A DNA stretch of 64,000 bases, taken from contig DXYV01000011.1 of assembly GCA_019415645.1 (NCBI GenBank), positions 1 through 64,000 of the forward strand, given 5' to 3'. The position numbers and the translations under genes are program-made. Position 1 is the stretch's first letter. Each line of letters begins with the position of its first letter. The DNA comes from Clostridiales bacterium. Its GTDB lineage: Bacteria > Bacillota > Clostridia > Oscillospirales > Oscillospiraceae. Under the pieces are notes generated by a model. It was not told the origin of the DNA. It saw only the letters and a list, made by a program, of their open reading frames with translations, and did not search any database. Of the stretch, positions 39,226 through 48,231 are shown piece by piece.

Positions 39226-39997
39226 CGTAGGCAACACCAACATGGTATTTGGAATCTTTGAAGGGGAGCGCCTGGCGGGCAGCTTTCGCCTGCGGACCGA
39301 GTCCACGGCCACCTCGGACGAGATCGGCCTGCTGGCCTGCACTTATTTTGAGCGGTTCGGCTGGAAGCCCGGCGACGTGGAGGCGGTGGTGATCGCCTCG
39401 GTAGTACCGCCGGTGATGTATGCCCTGACCAGCGCCATGGTGAAATACTTCGGCAAGACCCCCTTGGTGGTGGATGACGCCCTGGACCCCGGGCTGCCCT
39501 ACGGGGCGCTGGACAGCGACGAGCGCCTGGGTCCGGACCGCAGCGTGGCCTGTATCGCGGCCATGGAGAAGTACGGCAAGCCGCTGGTGGTGCTGGATTT
39601 CGGCACAGCCACCACAGTGGACGCGGTGGACAAGCATGGTGTTTACCAGGGCGGGTGCATCGCGGCCGGGCTGCGGATCACTCTGGATGCGCTGACATCC
39701 AAGGCTTCCATGCTGCCGGCCATCGAGCTTTCCATGCCCGACCGGGTGCTCAACGCCACGGCGGTGGGGCACATTCAGGCCGGTGTGGTAGGCGGCTATG
39801 TGGGCGCCATGGAGTATCTGATTCGCCGGGCCAAGGCGGAGCTGGGCGGCGACGAGCCGATCAAGGTGGTAGCCACGGGCGGACTGTCCCGCATCGTGGC
39901 GGACAACACCGATCAGATCGACGTGGTGGACGGACAGCTGATTTTGGACGGCCTGCGAATCCTGTATCAGCGATATTGCGAGGAAAAGCAGGCATAA
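39209..39997 (+). CDS. coaX: Type III pantothenate kinase
   Basis: This 262-residue ASKHA-fold kinase phosphorylates pantothenate in CoA synthesis. Conserved segments are LLTIDVGNTNMVFGIF (phosphate loop), RLGPDRSVACIAA (substrate loop) and LVVLDFGTATTVDAVD. Type III enzymes resist CoA feedback and need a monovalent cation. ATG 39209 follows GGAGAG within yfcE. A strong hairpin closes the transcript at 40038-40072. Confidence 0.96.
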   Translation: MLLTIDVGNTNMVFGIFEGERLAGSFRLRTESTATSDEIGLLACTYFERFGWKPGDVEAVVIASVVPPVMYALTSAMVKYFGKTPLVVDDALDPGLPYGALDSDERLGPDRSVACIAAMEKYGKPLVVLDFGTATTVDAVDKHGVYQGGCIAAGLRITLDALTSKASMLPAIELSMPDRVLNATAVGHIQAGVVGGYVGAMEYLIRRAKAELGGDEPIKVVATGGLSRIVADNTDQIDVVDGQLILDGLRILYQRYCEEKQA

Positions 39998-40037
39998 AAC
40001 AGCGGCCCGCTTTGGGAATGCGCACCTCGCCGAAAAA

Positions 40038-40072
40038 AACGACCTCTGAAGGCATCGCCTTCAGAGGTCGTT
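40038..40072. terminator. Bidirectional terminator between coaX and the PepSY lipoprotein
   Basis: AACGACCTCTGAAGGC (40038-40053), loop ATC, GCCTTCAGAGGTCGTT (40057-40072). On the minus strand TTTTTTTCGG overlaps the base of the stem, a strong U-tract for the lipoprotein gene. Confidence 0.92.
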
Positions 40073-40102
40073 GTCTTTCCCGGCAGACACGGCTGGGGAG
40101 CT

Positions 40103-40735
40103 TCAATCAAGCAGATCTGCGTTCCAGTCAAAAATAATTCCGGTCTGTGGGTCCAATTCAAACTCATAGTCCATACCATCGAAATAAAACTGTCCTTCAT
40201 AACGAGAACGGCCATCCTCATTTTCTTCCCAAATCTGAATCTCGTCAGAGGGGACTCCGGGCACTTTTTCCTGAAGAATCGCTTTGGCCTCCTCCAAATC
40301 GACGGCATTGCCGCCTAAGACATCAAGCCATTCCTCGCCTACCTCATAATCCGCGCCGACGATCCTCCCGTCCTGGACGGAAAGCTCAAAATCATAATCG
40401 CCATAGTCCGTTTCAAATTCAATGTCATAAATAGCGATTCCGTGGTCGCCGTCACGCTCTACTTTTATATTGTAGGCGTCTGTTTCTGGTACGCCGACGT
40501 GCACCAGGGCAAGGCTCAGTGCTGTGTCTCTGTCAATCTCGCTTCCAGGCGCGGAGGAGGGCAGGGGCACGGAAGTAGTTGGAACGGATTCCGGAACGGG
40601 GGAAATGGAAACTTCTTCCGCCGGGCTGGTTGTGACCGCTGGCGACTGAGATGCGGCAGAGCTGGAGGGAGTGGAACTGCAGCTGGATAAGAGAAAAAAG
40701 GAAGCAGCCAGAGCGATTGGAACATAACGTTTCAT
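40103..40735 (-). CDS. PepSY domain lipoprotein
   Basis: This 210-residue protein has a lipoprotein signal (MKRYVPIALAASFFLLSSC) with Cys19 and a Ser/Pro/Thr-rich spacer to about residue 60. Two PepSY-like repeats follow: IDRDTALSLALVHVGVPETD...YDIEFETDYGDYDFELS, and VDLEEAKAILQEKVPGV...YEGQFYFDGMDYEFELD. PepSY domains may inhibit peptidases or bind cell-surface partners. GGAGACG lies upstream of ATG 40735. Base composition and codon use are visibly more AT-rich than neighbours, hinting at later acquisition or relaxed selection. The adjacent gene is a cell-wall peptidase. Confidence 0.88.
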   Translation of the reverse strand: MKRYVPIALAASFFLLSSCSSTPSSSAASQSPAVTTSPAEEVSISPVPESVPTTSVPLPSSAPGSEIDRDTALSLALVHVGVPETDAYNIKVERDGDHGIAIYDIEFETDYGDYDFELSVQDGRIVGADYEVGEEWLDVLGGNAVDLEEAKAILQEKVPGVPSDEIQIWEENEDGRSRYEGQFYFDGMDYEFELDPQTGIIFDWNADLLD

Positions 40736-40802
40736 AAAACTCGTCTCCAAACAAATGTATTGTGGAGCAGCAGGAAGAAAAATTTAGGCGAAGAAGCGCA
40801 AA

Positions 40803-41675
40803 TCAGTCTACCTCGTAGTAAAGCTCCAGGTACTCTTCCAGGCAAAGGCCCTGTTCTGTGATCTCCTGAGCGGCCTCTACACCGACATAGCGGTAGTGCC
40901 AGGGTTCGTAGATGATTCCCGTAATATCCTCCTTGTCCTTGGGGTAACGGAGAATAAAGCCGTATTCCGCACAATGGGCCATCAGCCACTGCTGCTCCGC
41001 CGTATCCGCCTGACTGTCGTCCAGAATTTGATAGGACAGGGCACAGATGTCGGCCGCCAGGCCGAGGCTGTGCTCGCTGGTGCCCGGCACGGCGATCTCT
41101 ACGGCGGTAGCGGCGTAGGCCTCGTCATAGGAGAGCCCGTCGGCCATGTAGCTGTCGATTTTGTTCTGGAACAGCTCCGTCTGCCGCTCCACCGAGCGGT
41201 AGGCCGAGCAGACGATGGGCTCCAGTCCCTCCGCTTTGCATGCGTTGAGCATGTCCATCAGCGCGTTATAGGCCCGGCTGTCATAGGTCAAACCATTGGA
41301 CAAAGTGGTGGTCTCCACGGTGAAGCCCTCCGGCAGAGGGTGGTCGGCGTTGACCAGGGTGAGATACCAGGGAATCTCCGTCTCCTTGGCAGGCTGGGTG
41401 GGAGTCGGCGTAGGGGAGGGAGACGGTGTGACCTCTGCGGTGGAAGAAGGGGAGGGAGAAGGCGAGACGCCGGCGCTCCCGTCCGGGTCTCCGCCGCTCA
41501 GGCCGCGGACCAGCAGAACAATCACCAGCAGAAGAAGTACGGTCACTAAGATCCAGAATCGGGGATTGGGCCGCCGCCTGCGGCGGCGCCGGCCAGGGCC
41601 GGAATACGTATGGGAGCCGCGGGCGGCACGCTGGACCGGATAACGGTCGCTCCGGCGGCGGTTGGACTGTGTCAT
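40803..41675 (-). CDS. M15 family D-alanyl-D-alanine carboxypeptidase (VanY/DacB-like)
   Basis: This 290-residue protein trims the terminal D-Ala of peptidoglycan stem peptides. A very basic N-terminus precedes one helix (about 40-57), then a Ser/Pro/Thr linker (about 68-97), then the VanY domain. Zinc and catalytic residues match the M15B pattern: His202 and Asp209 in SEHSLGLAADI, and Glu257 and His260 in EPWHYRYVG. ATG 41675 follows GGAGGTTTCCT. It should sit outside the membrane. Stress or glycopeptide resistance links are family knowledge, not shown here. Confidence 0.93.
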   Translation of the reverse strand: MTQSNRRRSDRYPVQRAARGSHTYSGPGRRRRRRRPNPRFWILVTVLLLLVIVLLVRGLSGGDPDGSAGVSPSPSPSSTAEVTPSPSPTPTPTQPAKETEIPWYLTLVNADHPLPEGFTVETTTLSNGLTYDSRAYNALMDMLNACKAEGLEPIVCSAYRSVERQTELFQNKIDSYMADGLSYDEAYAATAVEIAVPGTSEHSLGLAADICALSYQILDDSQADTAEQQWLMAHCAEYGFILRYPKDKEDITGIIYEPWHYRYVGVEAAQEITEQGLCLEEYLELYYEVD

Positions 41676-41729
41676 AGGAAACCTCCGGGGTGGTAAAATA
41701 AAAAGTGAAATTGTACGGCTGCGCCGCAC

Positions 41730-41754
41730 GAATAAACCGCAAAGCGGTTTATTC
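41730..41754 (-). promoter_or_regulatory. Perfect 11-base hairpin in the leader of the VanY-type gene
   Basis: GAATAAACCGC (41730-41740), AAA, GCGGTTTATTC (41744-41754). On the minus strand it sits between a TATAAT at 41770-41765 and the gene start at 41675. It could be an operator or a 5' stability stem; no T-run follows. Confidence 0.55.
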
Positions 41755-41937
41755 AGCAGACATGATTATAGCATACTCCGACCGATTTGAACAGAAAAAC
41801 TTATATGCTGGGCCGCGGAAGGAATGAAGCGGGGACGGCGAAAAAGAAAATAAAATTCCCCCTATGCAAACGGACAGTTTTATATTAAAATAGGGAAGAT
41901 AAAGCAAGTCTGCAATGGCGCAAAGGGGCGACGAAAT

Positions 41938-42654
41938 ATGGAAGAATTGAAGTACAAACGAATTTTGCTGAAGATCAGCGGCGAGGCGCTGGCGGGCGAG
42001 GCGTCCCGCGGTCTGGACTTCGGCGTGATCGACCAGGTGTGCGACGTGATCGCGCGGTGCAACCGCGCGGGCGTGGAGGTCGGAATCGTGGTGGGCGGCG
42101 GCAATTTCTGGCGCGGCCTGAAGGACGGCAAGGGGATGCACGAACGCACCCGGGCCGACCACATGGGAATGCTGGCCACCACCATCAACTGCCTGGCTCT
42201 GGCTGATATTCTGGAGCAGAAAAATGTGGATGTGCGCGTGCAGACCGCCATTGAGATGCGGGCCATTGCCGAACCCTATATCCGCTCCCGGGCCATCCGT
42301 CATCTGGAAAAGGGCCGGGTGGTCATTTTCGGCTGCGGCACGGGCAATCCCTTCTTCTCCACCGACACGGCCGCCGTTCTGCGGGCCGCGGAGATCGACG
42401 CGGATGTGATTTTGCTGGCCAAGAACATCGACGGCGTGTACAGCGCCGACCCCCATCTGGACCCCACGGCGGTCAAGTACGATACCATCAGCTATGACGA
42501 CGTGCTGGCCAAGCATTTGCAGGTGATGGATTATACCGCTACATCGCTGTCCATGGACAATCAGATTCCTGTGATTCTGTTCGCCCTGAAAGACCCGGAA
42601 AATATCCTGCGGGTGGTGCGCGGCGAAAAGATCGGGACCATTGTAAAAGATTAA
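41938..42654 (+). CDS. pyrH: UMP kinase
   Basis: This 238-residue amino acid kinase-fold enzyme makes UDP from UMP. Typical segments are KRILLKISGEALAGE, VVGGGNFWRG, GCGTGNPFFSTDTAA and VMDYTATSLSMDN. It starts the block pyrH-frr-uppS-cdsA-dxr-rseP-ispG-polC. ATG 41938 follows AAGGGGCGACG. The upstream 41755-41937 region is AT-rich and holds a possible TAAAAT -10 at 41886 but I see no strong -35 box. Confidence 0.97.
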   Translation: MEELKYKRILLKISGEALAGEASRGLDFGVIDQVCDVIARCNRAGVEVGIVVGGGNFWRGLKDGKGMHERTRADHMGMLATTINCLALADILEQKNVDVRVQTAIEMRAIAEPYIRSRAIRHLEKGRVVIFGCGTGNPFFSTDTAAVLRAAEIDADVILLAKNIDGVYSADPHLDPTAVKYDTISYDDVLAKHLQVMDYTATSLSMDNQIPVILFALKDPENILRVVRGEKIGTIVKD

Positions 42655-42667
42655 GGAGGTACCTGTG

Positions 42668-43222
42668 ATGAAAGAGATTCACAAACCCTACGACGAGAAA
42701 ATGCACAAGACCATCGAGGTCGTGAAGAGCGACTTCGCCTCCGTGCGCGCGGGGCGCGCCAATGCCGGCGTATTGGATCGAATTACCGTGGAATACTATG
42801 GAACGCCCACCCCGCTGCAGCAGGTAGCCAGCATTTCCACCCCCGATCCCCGTACCCTGCAGATCCAGCCCTGGGACAGCAGCCTGCTCAAGCCCATCGA
42901 AAAGGCCATCCAGACCTCCGATCTGGGCATCAACCCCCAGAACGACGGCCGGGTCATCCGCCTGTCCTTCCCGCAGCTCACCGAGGAGCGCCGTAAGGAG
43001 CTGACCAAGCAGGTGCGCAAATACGCGGAGAACGGCAAGGTGGCCATCCGCAACATCCGCCGCGAGGCCATGGATAAGTACAAGGCTATGCAGAAGAAGT
43101 CCGAGATGACCGAGGATGAATACAAAGAGTGCGAGGAAGAGATGCAGAAGATGACCGACCAGCGCTGCAAGGAGATCGACACTCTGACCGAGGCCAAGGA
43201 AAAGGAATTGATGGCCGTCTAA
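42668..43222 (+). CDS. frr: Ribosome recycling factor
   Basis: This 184-residue protein splits post-termination ribosomes with EF-G. The three-helix bundle is recognisable by VKSDFASVRAGRANAGVLD, STPDPRTLQIQPWD and LSFPQLTEERRKELTKQV. AAGGAGG lies 8 bases before ATG 42668; the adjacent GTG at 42665 would add one residue. Confidence 0.97.
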   Translation: MKEIHKPYDEKMHKTIEVVKSDFASVRAGRANAGVLDRITVEYYGTPTPLQQVASISTPDPRTLQIQPWDSSLLKPIEKAIQTSDLGINPQNDGRVIRLSFPQLTEERRKELTKQVRKYAENGKVAIRNIRREAMDKYKAMQKKSEMTEDEYKECEEEMQKMTDQRCKEIDTLTEAKEKELMAV

Positions 43223-43245
43223 TCAGAAACCGGAGATAGTTTGTG

Positions 43246-43319
43246 CCAAGCGGAATGCGCAAGCGTTCCGCTTGGTGCGCTCTACGCCGGAAGGACCGCG
43301 TAAGCGGGTCCTGGGCCGG
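43246..43319 (+). repeat. Two adjacent hairpins between frr and uppS
   Basis: CCAAGCGGAA (43246-43255) pairs with TTCCGCTTGG (43266-43275), with a small inner CGC/GCG pair. A second stem pairs AGGACCGC (43292-43299) with GCGGGTCCT (43304-43312) and can extend through CCGG at 43287 and 43316. Neither has a T-run, so the essential block is probably not split; they may protect or process the mRNA. Confidence 0.65.
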
Positions 43320-43375
43320 TTCTGTTTGAGACGGGCGGCCCATACACTAAGACAGAGAACGTAAGGATTTCGATT

Positions 43376-44116
43376 ATGGCATTGTTCAAAAAGCAGACGG
43401 CGGAGCGGCCGGACCTGGCCCGCCTGCCCCGGCATGTGGCCATTATTATGGATGGCAACGGCCGCTGGGCTAAAAAGCGGGGCCTGCCCCGCACGGCCGG
43501 TCATGCGGCCGGCGCGGAAAATTTCCGCACCATCGCCACCTATTGCAAAAATCTGGGGCTGGACTATCTGACGGTGTACGCCTTCTCCACGGAAAACTGG
43601 AAGCGGCCCCAGGAGGAAGTGTCCACCATCATGGGCCTGCTGGAGAAGTATCTCCACGAGGCCATCGAGACCATGGCCCGGGACAAGATCCGCATGGCCT
43701 TTTTCGGTGATTTATCTCCCCTGAGCGAGAAGCTGCGCACCCTGTGCCGGGAGACTGAGGAGATCTCCAAGCGCTATGAGGGCTTCCAGGCCAATATCTG
43801 CCTGAATTACGGCGGCCGGGACGAGATCGTCCACGCGGCCCGCGCCTTTGCGCTGGACTGCGTGGAGGGGAGGGCGGACCCCAACCATCTGACCGAGGAG
43901 GCCTTTGGCGGGTATCTCTACTCCCGGGGGATTCCGGACCCGGATCTGATTATCCGACCCAGCGGCGAGATCCGCACGTCCAACTTTCTGCTGTGGCAGT
44001 CGGCCTATGCGGAATTTTACTTTACCGACGTGCTCTGGCCGGACTTTACAAAAGAAGAACTGGACCGCGCGCTTGTGAGTTATCAGAAGCGGTCGCGCCG
44101 ATTCGGAGGTGTTTGA
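43376..44116 (+). CDS. uppS: Isoprenyl transferase (undecaprenyl diphosphate synthase)
   Basis: This 246-residue cis-prenyltransferase adds isoprene units to make the C55 lipid carrier for peptidoglycan and wall polymers. The active-site Asp26 is in HVAIIMDGNGRWAKKRG, and RPSGEIRTSNFLLWQSAYAE is the substrate segment. Length matches the family. It feeds TagO at 34453 and its own precursors come from the MEP route including dxr and ispG downstream. Confidence 0.97.
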   Translation: MALFKKQTAERPDLARLPRHVAIIMDGNGRWAKKRGLPRTAGHAAGAENFRTIATYCKNLGLDYLTVYAFSTENWKRPQEEVSTIMGLLEKYLHEAIETMARDKIRMAFFGDLSPLSEKLRTLCRETEEISKRYEGFQANICLNYGGRDEIVHAARAFALDCVEGRADPNHLTEEAFGGYLYSRGIPDPDLIIRPSGEIRTSNFLLWQSAYAEFYFTDVLWPDFTKEELDRALVSYQKRSRRFGGV

Positions 44117-44117
44117 C

Positions 44118-44942
44118 ATGGTGCAGCGTATCATGGTGGCAGTGGTCTGCATCCCGCTGATTTTCCTGGTATTTTTCGGACTGCCCCCCATCTGCATTCC
44201 CATCATGTTCTCCCTGCTGTCCATGGTGGCGCTGCACGAGGTGCTGTGGTCCACGGGTTTTGTGAAGCACGCCCGTATTTCCGGCTACTCCATCGTGTTT
44301 GCGGGTCTGGTGCCCTTCTGGGTCTACTTCGGCTCCCAGGAGAAGCCCTTTCTGTGCGGCGTGCTGTGCTATGTGACGCTGGTATTCGTGGAGGCCCTGG
44401 CCAGCCACTATTCCGTAACGCTGGAGAAGATGGGCGGCGCCTTCTTCTTCACCATTATGATTCCCTTTTTCCTGTCCTCCTTCGTGCGCATCGACCAGAT
44501 GCACGCCCTGGGGCAGTATTACCTGCTGATTCCCCTGGTGGCCGCGTTCACCAGTGATGCGTTCGCGCTGTTTGCGGGCATGGCCTTCGGCAAGCACAAG
44601 CTGGCGCCGGAGCTCTCCCCCAAAAAGACGGTGGAGGGCGCGGTAGGCGGCTTTTTGGGCGCCATTGTGTGCTGCTGCATCTATGGCGTGGTCATGCAGG
44701 TGGCCTTCCAGCTTCAGGTCAACTATTTCTTCCTGGTGATTTACGGCGCGCTGGGCAGCGTCATCTCCCAAATCGGCGATCTTTCCTTTTCCTATATCAA
44801 GCGGCAGTATGGCCTGAAGGATTTCGGGAACATTTTCCCCGGCCACGGCGGCGTGCTGGACCGTTTTGACAGCGTGATCTTCTGCGCACCGCTGATGGAG
44901 GTTCTGATTTGGCTGCTGCCCGCACTGAGTCTGGGGGCGTAA
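44118..44942 (+). CDS. cdsA: Phosphatidate cytidylyltransferase
   Basis: This 274-residue membrane enzyme makes CDP-diacylglycerol, the branch point of phospholipids. It has about seven helices and the signature SYIKRQYGLKDFGNIFPGHG with VLDRFDS. The earlier SPKKTVEGAVGGF is also conserved. ATG 44118 is chosen, as GGAGG lies 8 bases upstream; GTG 44109 sits on the ribosome site. It follows uppS by one base and precedes dxr by one base. Confidence 0.96.
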   Translation: MVQRIMVAVVCIPLIFLVFFGLPPICIPIMFSLLSMVALHEVLWSTGFVKHARISGYSIVFAGLVPFWVYFGSQEKPFLCGVLCYVTLVFVEALASHYSVTLEKMGGAFFFTIMIPFFLSSFVRIDQMHALGQYYLLIPLVAAFTSDAFALFAGMAFGKHKLAPELSPKKTVEGAVGGFLGAIVCCCIYGVVMQVAFQLQVNYFFLVIYGALGSVISQIGDLSFSYIKRQYGLKDFGNIFPGHGGVLDRFDSVIFCAPLMEVLIWLLPALSLGA

Positions 44943-44943
44943 C

Positions 44944-46092
44944 ATGAGCAGACGGATTTCGGTGCTGGGCTCTACCGGCTCCATCGGCCGGCAGACGCTG
45001 GAGGTGGCGCGGTGCTGCGGTATGTCCGTGGCCGCGCTGACCGCAGCAAAAAATATCGACCTGGCAGAGGAACAGGCCCGGGCCTATGGACCCGAACTGG
45101 TGGCGGTGGCAGACGAGACGGCCGCCGCGGAGCTGAAGGCCCGTCTGGCCGATACGGGGATTCGGGTTGCGGCCGGGAAAGCGGGCTTGCTGGAAGCGGC
45201 TGCCCTGCCCTCGGCAGACACGGTGGTGACCGCCATCGTGGGCGTGGCAGGGCTGGAGCCCACGCTGGCCGCCATCCGGCAGGGCAAGCGAATCGCGCTG
45301 GCCAACAAGGAGACCCTGGTGTGCGCGGGGGAGCTGGTCCAGGCGGAGGCCCGGGCCCATCAGGCGGAGATCGTGCCGGTGGATTCGGAGCATTCGGCTA
45401 TTTTCCAGTGTCTCCAGGGGGCCCGGCGCAGCGAGGTGCGCCGGCTGATCCTCACCGCCTCCGGCGGACCCTTCTATGGGAAGGACCGGGCCTTTTTGGC
45501 CGCTGTTACCAAGGAACAGGCGCTGAAACATCCCAACTGGTCCATGGGGGCCAAAATCACCATTGACTCGGCCACTCTGATGAACAAGGGGCTGGAATTG
45601 ATCGAGGCCATGCGCCTGTATCAAATGCCGCCGGAGCAGATCGAGATCGCGGTGCACCGGGAGAGTATCGTTCACTCTCTGGTGGAATACTGTGACGGGG
45701 CCATTCTGGCCCAGCTGGGCACGGCGGATATGCGCCTGCCCATCCAGTACGCCCTGACCTGGCCGGAGCGCACCGAGGGCCCGGCCACGCCGCTGGATCT
45801 GTTCCGCTGTCCGCCCCTGACCTTTGCCCGGCCCGATCTGGAGACTTTCCGCTGTCTGAAGCTGGCGCTGGAGTGCGCCCGCACTGGCGGCACGGCCACC
45901 GCGATCCTCAACGGCGCCAACGAGGCGGCGGTGGATCTGTTCCTGCGGGATCAGATCGGCTTTCTGGAGATCGAGCGGCTGGTGGAAGAGGCGCTGAATC
46001 GGGTCCCTGTGGCCGCACAGAACGATCTGGAGACGATTTTGGCGGCGGACGCACAGGCGCGCCGCGTGGTATTGGAAACAGGGTTGAGGTGA
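44944..46092 (+). CDS. dxr: 1-deoxy-D-xylulose-5-phosphate reductoisomerase
   Basis: This 382-residue NADPH enzyme makes MEP, the first committed isoprenoid step. The nucleotide loop is VLGSTGSIGRQTL and the metal/substrate region is VPVDSEHSAIFQCLQG, followed by ILTASGGPF and HPNWSMGAKITIDSATLMNK. It shares four bases with the rseP start (GTGA). The fosmidomycin target. Confidence 0.97.
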   Translation: MSRRISVLGSTGSIGRQTLEVARCCGMSVAALTAAKNIDLAEEQARAYGPELVAVADETAAAELKARLADTGIRVAAGKAGLLEAAALPSADTVVTAIVGVAGLEPTLAAIRQGKRIALANKETLVCAGELVQAEARAHQAEIVPVDSEHSAIFQCLQGARRSEVRRLILTASGGPFYGKDRAFLAAVTKEQALKHPNWSMGAKITIDSATLMNKGLELIEAMRLYQMPPEQIEIAVHRESIVHSLVEYCDGAILAQLGTADMRLPIQYALTWPERTEGPATPLDLFRCPPLTFARPDLETFRCLKLALECARTGGTATAILNGANEAAVDLFLRDQIGFLEIERLVEEALNRVPVAAQNDLETILAADAQARRVVLETGLR

Positions 46093-47162
46093 ACCGCTTG
46101 TATTTTGTCTATCTGCTCGTCGCCATTTTGATGTTCGGGATTCTGATCGCGGTCCATGAGTTCGGGCATTTTGCCACGGCCAAGGCGACCGGCGTGAAGG
46201 TCAATGAATTCTCCATCGGCATGGGGCCCCTGTTGTGGAAAAAGCAAAAAGGGGAGACCCTTTACAGCCTTCGGCTCTTCCCCATCGGTGGCTACTGCGC
46301 CATGGAAGGGGAGGACGAGGAGACCGGCGATCCCCGGGCCTTTACGGTCCAGCCGGTGTGGAAGAAGCTGCTGATTTTGGTGGCCGGATCGTTCATGAAC
46401 TTCCTGTTCGGCTTTCTGGTGGTCGTAGCGCTGATGTGGGGCGGGACCCACGCCTACGTCCCGGTGATCGACAGCTTTCTGGACGGCTTTCCGTTGGAGG
46501 GCAGCCAGGGGCTGATGGTGGGCGACCGCATTTTGTCGGTCAATGGCCAGCGGGTCTGGTTGTCCGGCGATGTGGAGCTGCTGCTGGACCGCAACGAAAA
46601 TGACACGGTAGACCTGGTGGTGGAGCGCGGCGGGGAACGGGTGGCGCTGAACGACCTCCCCCTGACCCGGATGGCCTATTCCTACAATGGGACTCAGTCC
46701 ATGATGTATGGCTTCAACTGGGCGGTGGAGGAACTGACCCCCATCGGCCGGCTGAGGCTGGCAGGCTGTCAGACTCTGGATTTCGTGCGCTTGGTCTGGT
46801 TCGGCCTGTCCGACCTGCTTCACGGCCGGGCCGGGCTGCAGGATATGTCCGGGCCCATCGGTATCGTGGACACCATCAGCGATGCGGGGGCGCAGGCTCA
46901 GACCCTGCTGGAGGGCGTGACCAGCGTGATGACCTTTGTGGCCTTTATTGCGGTCAATCTGGCAGTGATGAATATGCTGCCCATTCCGGCGCTGGACGGC
47001 GGACGGATCTTTTTCGTCCTGGTCAACGCCCTGTTCACCCTGGTGACCCGGAAGCGAATCGACCCCAAATACGAGGGCTATATCCATACAGCGGGCTTTT
47101 TGCTGCTGATCGCCCTGATGGTGGTCGTGGCCTTGAGCGACGTTTGGAAACTCATTGCGTAA
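46089..47162 (+). CDS. rseP: RIP metalloprotease RseP (site-2 protease)
   Basis: This 357-residue membrane protease cuts substrates within the bilayer, such as anti-sigma factors. HEFGH (His23, Glu24, His27) lies in helix 1. A PDZ domain is at about 105-190 (GLMVGDRILSVNGQRVW), and the C-terminal metal motif is NMLPIPALDGGRIF. GTG 46089 is the likely start; TTG 46098 is possible. The RseP-Dxr-CdsA-UppS order is widespread in bacteria. Confidence 0.95.
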   Translation: MNRLYFVYLLVAILMFGILIAVHEFGHFATAKATGVKVNEFSIGMGPLLWKKQKGETLYSLRLFPIGGYCAMEGEDEETGDPRAFTVQPVWKKLLILVAGSFMNFLFGFLVVVALMWGGTHAYVPVIDSFLDGFPLEGSQGLMVGDRILSVNGQRVWLSGDVELLLDRNENDTVDLVVERGGERVALNDLPLTRMAYSYNGTQSMMYGFNWAVEELTPIGRLRLAGCQTLDFVRLVWFGLSDLLHGRAGLQDMSGPIGIVDTISDAGAQAQTLLEGVTSVMTFVAFIAVNLAVMNMLPIPALDGGRIFFVLVNALFTLVTRKRIDPKYEGYIHTAGFLLLIALMVVVALSDVWKLIA

Positions 47163-47175
47163 GAGGACTTGTACT

Positions 47176-48213
47176 ATGACACGACAGATTCAGGTGGGCT
47201 CCGTCGCTGTGGGCGGCGGAGCGCCGGTCTCCATTCAATCCATGACCAATACGCCTACCCAGGATGTAACGGCCACGGTGGCACAGATCCGGGCGCTGAC
47301 CACGGCGGGCTGTGACATCGTGCGGGTGGCGGTGCCGGATATGGACGCCGCCCGGGCCGTGGCCGAGATCAAGCGGCAGATCACCCTTCCCCTGGTGGTG
47401 GACATCCACTTTGATTACCGCCTGGCGCTGACCGCTGTGGAGGGTGGGGCAGACAAGGTGCGCATCAACCCGGGCAACATCGGCGGACGGGACAAGGTGC
47501 GCATGGTGGCCCAGGCCTGCCAGGAGCGGGGCGTGCCCATTCGAATCGGCGTCAACGGCGGCTCCCTGGAGAAGCCGCTGCTGGAGCGCTACGGCGGCGT
47601 GACGCCGGACGCCCTGGTGGAGAGCGCCTTGGGGCACATCCGGCTGCTGGAGGAGGTGGGCTTTTCCGACATCTGTGTGTCCCTCAAGTCCTCCAGCGTG
47701 CCCATTACCATGGCGGCCTATGAAAAAATGAGCCAGGTCAGCGACTACCCGCTGCACCTCGGCGTCACCGAGGCGGGCACCCTGGAGATGGGGACCATCA
47801 AATCCGCCGTGGGAATTGGCGGTCTGCTGGCCCGCGGAATCGGCGATACCTTCCGGGTGACCCTGACCGCCGACCCGGTGGAGGAGATTCGGGTGGCCAA
47901 GGACATTCTGCGGGCAGTGGGCCTGCGCAGGGATGGTCCGGAGCTGATCGCCTGTCCCACCTGCGGCCGGACAAAGATCGACCTGATTCCTATGGCCCAG
48001 AAGGTGGAGGCACTGCTCCGGCAGATCGACAAGCCCATTACGGTGGCGGTGATGGGCTGCGTGGTCAATGGCCCGGGGGAAGCCCGGCACGCCGATGTGG
48101 GAATCGCGGGCGGAAACGGCGAGGGCGTGCTGTTCAAGCATGGCCAGATCGTCCGCCGCGTGCCCGAGGAGGAATTGGTGCCCGCCCTGATGGAACTGAT
48201 TGAAACTTTGTGA
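47176..48213 (+). CDS. ispG: (E)-4-hydroxy-3-methylbut-2-enyl-diphosphate synthase
   Basis: This 345-residue iron-sulfur enzyme performs the penultimate MEP step (MEcPP to HMBPP). The [4Fe-4S] cysteines are Cys260 and Cys263 in ACPTCGRTKID and Cys295 in MGCVVNGPGEA, with the adjacent Glu completing the site. The N-terminal barrel begins VSIQSMTNTPTQD. ATG 47176 follows AAGAGGAC. It probably draws electrons from ferredoxin or flavodoxin. Confidence 0.97.
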   Translation: MTRQIQVGSVAVGGGAPVSIQSMTNTPTQDVTATVAQIRALTTAGCDIVRVAVPDMDAARAVAEIKRQITLPLVVDIHFDYRLALTAVEGGADKVRINPGNIGGRDKVRMVAQACQERGVPIRIGVNGGSLEKPLLERYGGVTPDALVESALGHIRLLEEVGFSDICVSLKSSSVPITMAAYEKMSQVSDYPLHLGVTEAGTLEMGTIKSAVGIGGLLARGIGDTFRVTLTADPVEEIRVAKDILRAVGLRRDGPELIACPTCGRTKIDLIPMAQKVEALLRQIDKPITVAVMGCVVNGPGEARHADVGIAGGNGEGVLFKHGQIVRRVPEEELVPALMELIETL

Positions 48214-48231
48214 TGGGAGCGTTACATATCC

